From Nitrosospira multiformis (GTDB lineage Bacteria; Pseudomonadota; Gammaproteobacteria; Burkholderiales; Nitrosomonadaceae): a DNA stretch of 64,000 nucleotides. Every line of letters starts with the position of its first letter. The first letter of the stretch is position 1. The stretch is taken from contig JAFKJB010000012.1 in assembly GCA_017306155.1 (NCBI GenBank), positions 155,586 to 219,585 on the forward strand, given 5' to 3'. The notes under the pieces were generated by a model. It did not search any database, had not been told where the DNA came from, and saw nothing but the letters and a program-made list of their open reading frames with translations. A program made the position numbers and the translations under genes. Positions 59,300 to 64,000 of this stretch are shown here, piece by piece.

Positions 59300-59872
59300 A
59301 TGCCTCTTAATCTGCCCAACGTTCTCACCTGGCTGCGCATCGTGGCGATTCCACTGTTCGTGGGTATATTCTATTTTCCCTCGACCTGGTTATCGCACGC
59401 CGACCAGAACCTGATCGCAACCATTATCTTTACTGGCGCCGCCATTACCGACTGGCTGGACGGTTATCTTGCGCGCATACTGCGGCAAACCTCGGCCTTC
59501 GGTGCGTTCCTCGATCCCGTTGCTGACAAGCTCATGGTCGCTGCCGCACTCATCGTGCTGGTTTACCTGAGCAGGCTGGATGCGCTTATCGCTTTCATCA
59601 TCATAGGACGGGAGATTACCATTTCCGCTTTGCGCGAATGGATGGCCCAGATCGGCAAAGGCAAGAGCGTGGCCGTTTCCTTTCTGGGGAAATTGAAAAC
59701 CGGGTCGCAAATGACGGCCATTCCGCTGCTGCTATATCACGAAAAAATAGGTGAAAGCTTCGATTCGCATGAGGTAGGCACCTGGCTGATCTACCTTGCG
59801 GCAATACTGACGCTGTGGTCGATGGCCTATTATCTTAAGATCGCGATTCCGCAGGTGATAAAGCATGGCTGA
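59300..59872 (+). CDS. pgsA: CDP-diacylglycerol-glycerol-3-phosphate 3-phosphatidyltransferase
   Basis: Makes phosphatidylglycerophosphate, precursor of phosphatidylglycerol. From ATG at 59300 it has 190 residues starting MPLNLPNVLTWLRIVAIPLF. The CDP-alcohol phosphotransferase motif is present: DWLDGYLARILRQTSAFGAF followed by LDPVADK, with the four catalytic Asp. Five to six membrane segments. An open extension to 59252 lacks family likeness. The classic uvrC-pgsA pair. Confidence 0.95.
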   Translation: MPLNLPNVLTWLRIVAIPLFVGIFYFPSTWLSHADQNLIATIIFTGAAITDWLDGYLARILRQTSAFGAFLDPVADKLMVAAALIVLVYLSRLDALIAFIIIGREITISALREWMAQIGKGKSVAVSFLGKLKTGSQMTAIPLLLYHEKIGESFDSHEVGTWLIYLAAILTLWSMAYYLKIAIPQVIKHG

Positions 59873-59906
59873 CCAAGCTGTGATAAAGGGAAGAAGGGAG
59901 GTGAAA

Positions 59907-60182
59907 ATGCAATCGCTGTACAACCCGGATATATACCCCGGCGAGGTTCGTGAAATGATATGCGAATCGGGAGAAACGGGAATCGGGATTGCCAACCGCT
60001 GGATGACAGGATGGCCGAAGAGAGTGGTGAAACTGCTGGTGGAGGATATGTACGAGGGCGCGTTTCAGTATCAGCTCTTGCAGGAACAGGATGTGCTCGC
60101 AAGAGCATCCAACCTGAACCATCTCGCGCCGATGGAAATCATCGTAATGTCGGGCCTGAATCCGGAGCCGCCAGAGGTGTAA
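59907..60182 (+). CDS. Small protein of unknown function after pgsA
   Basis: No family recognised. ATG at 59907 has GGGAGGTG at ideal spacing; the open frame starts at 59865 and overlaps pgsA, but lacks a site. The 91 residues start MQSLYNPDIYPGEVREMICE and include SGETGIGIANRWMTGWPKRV and VEDMYEGAFQYQLLQEQDVL, with no signal peptide or membrane segment. It is soluble and acidic overall. Probably cotranscribed with uvrC-pgsA. Confidence 0.6.
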   Translation: MQSLYNPDIYPGEVREMICESGETGIGIANRWMTGWPKRVVKLLVEDMYEGAFQYQLLQEQDVLARASNLNHLAPMEIIVMSGLNPEPPEV

Positions 60183-60309
60183 ACACCCGGAGGGACGGCA
60201 GATGGGGAAGGCGCTGCGGATGACGTTTGACTGGCAAAACAAGAGCTGACCCGGCGACAGGAGCATTTCTTTCTCGATCTGTCCGCCGTTGAATTCAGGT
60301 TACCTTCTA

Positions 60310-60429
60310 GGGTTTGTTAACACAAATCCCCATGTTATGTTTATAAAAGTTTTCTCCTGACTCAAGCATTCCGGGTGATGCTGGATGATGCTTTATGTCA
60401 AAAGGTTGGCTTGAAGTGTTAACAGGCTC
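60310..60429. mobile_element. MITE-like element, about 120 bp
   Basis: Terminal inverted repeats GGGTTTGTTAACAC (60310-60323) and GTGTTAACAGGCTC (60416-60429). The left end and the reverse complement of the right end agree at 10 of 14 positions, including a perfect inner TGTTAACAC. The element is flanked on both sides by TA (60308-60309 and 60430-60431), which fits a 2-bp target duplication. The inner DNA has no coding capacity. It would be moved in trans by a transposase with similar ends. Read by eye only. Confidence 0.5.
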
Positions 60430-60520
60430 TAAAAGCCGTCATTTTCCTACACAATACTTCCGTGTTCTATTCGATCATGTCTTTTTTTACCTTCAGGCAG
60501 ATACCTTTGAGGTTGCTTTC

Positions 60521-60548
60521 TTGACAAAGATAGCGCCGCCCTTATAAT
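60521..60548 (+). promoter_or_regulatory. Sigma-70 promoter of tRNA-Gly
   Basis: TTGACA at 60521-60526 and TATAAT at 60543-60548, spacer 16, both consensus hexamers. The tRNA starts 15 bases after the -10 box. Confidence 0.85.
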
Positions 60549-60563
60549 GGCAGGCTGTTTTTC

Positions 60564-60638
60564 GCGGGAATAGCTCAGTGGTAGAGCACAACCTTGCCAA
60601 GGTTGGGGTCGCGAGTTCGAGCCTCGTTTCCCGCTCCA
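60564..60638 (+). tRNA. tRNA-Gly (anticodon GCC)
   Basis: Acceptor stem GCGGGAA pairs with TTCCCGC. D-arm (GCTC...GAGC), anticodon loop CTTGCCAAG with anticodon GCC, and T-arm with GTTCGAGCC are all present. CCA is encoded (60636-60638). Confidence 0.95.
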
Positions 60639-60786
60639 GTTACCGGGAAAATGGATCATTGCTGCGGTTCCTGTCCGATCTGACTTGAGGGACCCAGGCT
60701 AAAGATATCCGTTTTCCCTTTTTGCTTTTTGTTCTTGCACCGCAATGGTGCCGAAGTAGCAATTCGGTCGCTGTAGGTCGTAGTAA

Positions 60787-60860
60787 GGCGGGGTGGCAGA
60801 GTGGTTATGCAGCGGCCTGCAAAGCCGTGGACGCCGGTTCGATTCCGACCCCCGCCTCCA
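60787..60860 (+). tRNA. tRNA-Cys (anticodon GCA)
   Basis: Acceptor stem GGCGGGG pairs with CCCCGCC. Anticodon loop CCTGCAAAG carries GCA, and the T-arm includes GGTTCGATTCC. CCA is encoded (60858-60860). 148 bases after tRNA-Gly, so probably one transcript. IS-related and decayed genes start 35 bases downstream, as is common at tRNA 3' ends. Confidence 0.95.
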
Positions 60861-60894
60861 TAATCAACAGGCTATAAAAATTCTGGATGGATGA

Positions 60895-61053
60895 ATGGTG
60901 AAACGTCTCGCCAAGTTATTACTTCTGTGGTTTGAGTATCCAGAATGGGTGTCCTGGTTTAACCCTCACCGGCTATTCGAATCTATCGGCTACATTCCAC
61001 CGGCTGAAGCAGAGGCAAGCTATTTCAGCAACTGGTCCAAAAGGCTGCAGTAG
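60895..61053 (+). pseudogene. C-terminal remnant of an IS3-family transposase (OrfB)
   Basis: Only the last part of the transposase remains: EWVSWFNPHRLFESIGYIPP then AEAEASYFSNWSKRLQ and stop. The WFN-RRL-E-IGYIPPAEAE pattern is the typical IS3 OrfB tail. The rest of the integrase core (DDE) is missing and no terminal repeats were found. The first 15 codons of this open frame (from 60895) do not match the family. Downstream of tRNA-Cys. Confidence 0.8.
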
Positions 61054-61067
61054 AAGTTCTAATTTAA

Positions 61068-61304
61068 ACCAAAAAGCCTCTACCAAACCCAGGGAACAAG
61101 TTAGAACTGGATGGACAATGCATTGATGCCGTGAGCCCGCATTTTGCCATTATTGGCTCAGAGTTGAGAAAAATAGTGGACCTGAGCAGCAACGCAGGAG
61201 AAGCTCGGAAAGAAATGCTGGTTATTATTGATGACCGGCAGAAACCTGAGGCGGCTAAACAGGAAATCAAACTTTTGGGGAAGGTGCCAAGTCATGATCA
61301 TTGA
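61068..61304 (+). pseudogene. Open frame without a start, possible gene fragment
   Basis: A 78-codon frame between stops, reading KPLPNPGNKLELDGQCID and IIDDRQKPEAAKQEIKLLGK, ending SHDH. The amino acid composition looks protein-like, but there is no start codon near its 5' end and no family is recognised. It overlaps a minus-strand 52-codon open frame (61267-61425), and at least one of them must be chance. Probably debris of the adjacent IS insertion. Confidence 0.3.
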
Positions 61305-61437
61305 CTTCCCTTATTTCAGCTGCCGATATCCCAGCATCAATCCAGTAGTTTGTTACTTTCCCTGCTTTCCCGCTACCATCCTCCCGAGCTTGAATAGCAT
61401 AATTGTTGCGAATCCGATGATGCATATCAGAAATAGC

Positions 61438-61787
61438 TTACATGCTCATATCATAAATCTCGTTCCCCACAACCATCTTGACATCGTAAAATGATTTGCC
61501 TTTAGCAGTGGTTTTCCTGGTAAGGATTATGGCTGTCGGTCTATAGACATATTGATACCCATATTCCGCACAAGTAAGGGATGAATTGTCGTCAAATACG
61601 ATCACGCGGCCGTGGTCGCACCCTTCGAACGTGTCATTATCCTTTTTGTCGTCATACCACGGTTTATAGTTTTGCTTGCAGTAATTGTATAGCCGACCAA
61701 GTCATTGAGATCATCTGCAAGCTTGGCATATGTCGGTAGTGCCGCGAGGAAGAATATGAGGGCAAATATAAGCGAGAATATTTTCAT
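61438..61787 (-). pseudogene. Frameshifted gene for a small exported protein
   Basis: The 5' frame gives a signal peptide and start of a mature protein: MKIFSLIFALIFFLAALPTY, then AKLADDLNDLVGYTITASK and TINRG. The rest lies in another frame: YDDKKDNDTFEGCDHGRVIV, then FDDNSSLTCAEYGYQYVYRP and FYDVKMVVGNEIYDM, ending at TAA 61438-61440. The two halves join if one T is restored at GG(T)TAT near 61651, giving NRGYDDKK. So one base was lost, unless it is a sequencing error or programmed frameshift. The protein is of unknown function, like small exported proteins with a VGYTI... EGC... EYGYQY pattern. Confidence 0.7.
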
Positions 61788-61793
61788 GTATAT

Positions 61794-61940
61794 TCATTCC
61801 CGCTCAAGTTGCTCCAGCGTCTTCTTTGCCTGGGCGTTTCCATCGTGCAGCTTCGTACTCCTCCAAATCAAGCCTTTTTCGAGATATTTCACTTTTCCCT
61901 TAAAGAAGATGTATAGAAAGCGATTGCAATCCCGCTGATA
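61794..61940 (-). pseudogene. Small open frame just upstream of the frameshifted gene
   Basis: Open from 61940 to the stop at 61794. It reads CNRFLYIFFKGKVKYLEKGL, then IWRSTKLHDGNAQAKKTLEQ and LERE, which looks coding. GTG at 61892 could start a 32-residue peptide; otherwise it is the 3' end of a lost gene. Five bases separate it from the exported-protein ATG, an operon-like spacing. An alternative 44-codon frame (61889-62023) overlaps it. No family recognised. Confidence 0.35.
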
Positions 61941-62248
61941 CTAACGCGAGAGAGGCCGGCAAATGCAAGAGCTTTGGCAAATGTGACATGAGAATCAGTA
62001 CGTAGAACCCAGATGCAATTCATATCTGGTTCGCATGACGATCAAGCCAAAACCACGCCTAGTCCTGATTTCAAACAACCACACCTGTTGTTATCCCATC
62101 ATAAGGATAGCGACAATAAACTCTCATTCGTAAAATATTACGATTTGATCCGGATAAAAACCTGCTATAAAGAATTATTTAAAGAAGCAAAAAGCCCTTT
62201 ATGTTTCCCATGTCCATACATATGACATTTGATTTTTAAGAGGAAAAC
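61941..62248. other. AT-rich spacer upstream of the diheme cytochrome
   Basis: About 300 bases, AT-rich relative to the surroundings. A 70-codon plus-strand frame (62013-62225) lacks a ribosome site and motif. AGAGGAAAAC at about 62238 is the ribosome site of the next gene. Confidence 0.4.
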
Positions 62249-63805
62249 ATGAAAAAAATACTATCAGCGATAGCTATGCTTTTTGTTGCAATGGGAGCAT
62301 GTTTCGCAGGGAACAACCAGGATGTGGCAGAGGGGCGCGATATCTGGTTCAAAAGCACCTTCGGTGGTGAGCGTTTTTTCAGTCTTGTGCTACCCAACCC
62401 TCCTTTCAACCTTCGGCTCGGTCTTGATAAAATGCTGACCTCGCCGCGCAATACCCGGTTCGACGAATTCGGCGTGATCAATGACCCGGATTGCACTCCA
62501 GGCGATGCTGCCACTGGTTATCTCGATCGCTGTGTCGATCCAGAATCCGCGGGTGTTATTGGAATCCGCAAATTTCCCAATCCGTCAGGAGGGCCTCCAC
62601 TCATTGGAATTACGTGTGCCGCCTGCCATGCCGGGTTTGATCCCGTTCATCCTCCCTTAAATCCAAATCATCCGCAGCGGAAAAATATTCATCCCACTGT
62701 GGGAAATCAGTATGTGCAGATCGGAAGAATTTTCAGGGCAAATCTCTCGCCGAACGATCCGCGCTATCAGGTTTTTTCCAGCTGGGCTCCAGGCACGGTA
62801 GATACCACTGTACTGGAAAACGATCACATCAACAACCCGGGGATGATTACGCCAATCTGGTCGGTTCCGGATCGTCCATTCTTCGATGTGACCATCGGTG
62901 GCGATCCTGCTCGTGTCCATCGCAACGGGCAGGGGGGTGAGGATGATGCGGGCTGTGAAATGGCGGCACTCCGCGTCTATTTCAATATCGGCATGTGTGC
63001 CCGGGAGTGCATGGTGGAGCATCTTGCCAACGGTCCGGGCGGAAGCCAGACGCCAATTGATCTTGCTGAATGCAGGAATAATTGTCCTGAATTCCTGCGC
63101 GCAGAGGAGTCCGTAGGGAAACTCTGCGCATTTCTCCAGACTCTTCGCTCTCCCCGACTCGTGAATGCCCCCGGAGGTTCCCGCTTTATCGACCGGAAAG
63201 TCGTTGGAAAGGGCAAGGAGGTGTTCTCTCGGGCATGCGGATCGTGCCACTCGGATGAGGATCGCTCGTTGAGGCACAACGTTCTCTCCGACGATTTGAT
63301 TCACCCTTTCTCGGAAATCGGAACGAATAGCTGTCGTGCCCGCACCACTAACTGGATGGCAGGGCATATCTGGGCGGTCTTTTCCTCAGACCAATACAAG
63401 AAGCGGCAGACCGGCGGCCCTGATTTCTACCGCGACATGCCACTGGTCGGTATCTGGGCGACTGCCCCATTCTTACACAACAACAGGCTGGGTCGTAAAA
63501 TAGGCGATCCGTCAGTCGCCGGACGAATTGCAGCCTATGAAGACGCGATGGATTTACTGCTGAATCCCCAAAAGCGTAATGCACCGGCCTCGATCCAACG
63601 AACCAGCGAGGTGGTGCGACTGCCGACTCCATCTGGGGTCTTGGTGTTTCCTGCAGGGACTCCTATTGGGCAGTTCGCCAACCTTGATCCTGTTAGTGGC
63701 ACCAATCTCTGCCCGGACTTCATTGAAAACCAGGGACACTATTTCGGCTCGGAGCTTTCCGATGAAGACAAATATGCATTGAGGGAATTCCTGAAGACAC
63801 GCTAG
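62249..63805 (+). CDS. Exported diheme c-type cytochrome (RoxA/MauG/peroxidase superfamily)
   Basis: Periplasmic protein of 518 residues with a signal peptide (AIAMLFVAMGACFAGN). Heme sites are C123-AAC-H127 and C330-GSC-H334. The spacing of about 207 residues is nearer to RoxA-type oxygenases (about 199) than to cytochrome c peroxidase or MauG. The C-terminal block MPLVGIWATAPFLHNNRLG is common to this superfamily. Between the hemes is a Cys-rich insert (C236, C250, C254, C275, C279, C293) likely to form disulfides. Function unknown; oxidase, peroxidase or oxygenase are possible. Confidence 0.85.
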   Translation: MKKILSAIAMLFVAMGACFAGNNQDVAEGRDIWFKSTFGGERFFSLVLPNPPFNLRLGLDKMLTSPRNTRFDEFGVINDPDCTPGDAATGYLDRCVDPESAGVIGIRKFPNPSGGPPLIGITCAACHAGFDPVHPPLNPNHPQRKNIHPTVGNQYVQIGRIFRANLSPNDPRYQVFSSWAPGTVDTTVLENDHINNPGMITPIWSVPDRPFFDVTIGGDPARVHRNGQGGEDDAGCEMAALRVYFNIGMCARECMVEHLANGPGGSQTPIDLAECRNNCPEFLRAEESVGKLCAFLQTLRSPRLVNAPGGSRFIDRKVVGKGKEVFSRACGSCHSDEDRSLRHNVLSDDLIHPFSEIGTNSCRARTTNWMAGHIWAVFSSDQYKKRQTGGPDFYRDMPLVGIWATAPFLHNNRLGRKIGDPSVAGRIAAYEDAMDLLLNPQKRNAPASIQRTSEVVRLPTPSGVLVFPAGTPIGQFANLDPVSGTNLCPDFIENQGHYFGSELSDEDKYALREFLKTR

Positions 63806-63817
63806 AGCACTTCTCGT

Positions 63818-64000
63818 TTAGTTAGATACATATCCGGAGTTGGCGAAGTAGTTGCGGCATTCCTGGGGCCGGATGGTTTCAATGATGCGGCCAATGGCGG
63901 CCCAGAGGGCATCAAAGGATCGTTCGGCGGCTTTACGCAGGAGGGTTTTGATTTTGGAGAAGGCCTGCCCGATGGGGTTGAAGTCGGGAGAACAGGGCGG
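63818..64000 (-). mobile_element. IS630-family transposase, C-terminal part (cut by window edge)
   Basis: Reads from the right edge as PPCSPDFNPIGQAFSKIKTL, then LRKAAERSFDALWAAIGRII and ETIRPQECRNYFANSGYVSN, stop at 63818. This is the C-terminus of an IS630-family DDE transposase. Where the family has NPIE with the third catalytic acid, this copy has NPIG (GGG codon), which would inactivate it. The stop lies 12 bases from the end of the cytochrome gene; a terminal repeat may overlap this spacer. The N-terminal part is outside the window. Confidence 0.88.

Larger units (their letters stand above)
60183..60563. other. Spacer before the tRNA genes
   Basis: About 380 bases with no gene. Holds the MITE candidate (60310-60429) and the promoter of tRNA-Gly (60521-60548). 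Confidence 0.6.

Noticed and set aside
61267-61425. A 52-codon minus-strand frame after the frameshifted gene
   Set aside because: It reads plausibly (NYWIDAGISAAEIREVND) but lacks a ribosome site and overlaps another coding-like frame; too weak to list as a gene.
61228-61494. An 88-codon plus-strand frame downstream of the tRNA genes
   Set aside because: It is antisense to the better-supported frameshifted exported protein and has no ribosome site.
62013-62225. A 70-codon plus-strand frame before the diheme cytochrome
   Set aside because: AT-rich DNA with no ribosome site and no recognisable motif.

Overview
The window looks like chromosomal DNA of a betaproteobacterial ammonia oxidiser, most likely Nitrosospira-like. 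This is inferred from a cytochrome c maturation cluster, a complete urease operon ending in a urea transporter, a norCBQD nitric oxide reductase operon, two PEP-CTERM proteins, TonB receptors and a multi-Cys diheme cytochrome. No amo, hao or rRNA gene lies in the window, so the assignment rests on gene content only. Gene density is high and codon use looks even until about 60.2 kb. The last 4 kb are accessory DNA: tRNA genes, a MITE-like element, IS remnants and decayed small genes.

Layout. 0-1 kb: heme A synthase. 1.3-10.7 kb: the whole Ccm System I set on the minus strand, split into ccmCDEFGHI and ccmAB by a plus-strand AlkA glycosylase and a Gly-rich exported protein. 10.8-17.6 kb: a VOC protein, a DUF5996 protein, tadA, an L,D-transpeptidase, then pyrG, eno and ftsB. 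pyrG is preceded by a 5-codon mini-ORF that overlaps its start. 17.7-23.7 kb: a ZnuABC/MntABC-type metal ABC transporter, a NikR-type nickel regulator with all four nickel ligands, and a TonB receptor. 24-34.8 kb: a NarL-type two-component system divergent from an outer-membrane porin, then ureDABCEFG and a UT-family urea channel. These two blocks together suggest a nickel and urea acquisition region: outer-membrane entry, inner-membrane transport, the nickel enzyme and its regulators.

35-43 kb: an exported beta-barrel-like protein, an amino acid permease, and norC-norB-norQ-norD. NorC carries a second cytochrome c domain, and an unlisted 43-residue membrane peptide precedes it. 43-49 kb: small exported proteins and two PEP-CTERM proteins flanking a siderophore receptor that has a Fur-box-like site upstream. 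49-54 kb: cstA-ybdD, an Aag/MPG glycosylase, a DMT exporter and an unknown exported protein. 54-60 kb: a second porin, an EF-P of alphaproteobacterial type with Arg in the modification loop, family-5 uracil-DNA glycosylase, a tautomerase, uvrC and pgsA.

60.2-64 kb: a 120-bp MITE candidate, tRNA-Gly(GCC), tRNA-Cys(GCA), the tail of an IS3-family transposase, a frameshifted small exported protein, a RoxA-like diheme cytochrome, and the end of an IS630-family transposase whose third catalytic acid appears to be replaced by Gly. Coordinates and motifs were read by eye. Family assignments come from recognised motifs, not from a search.
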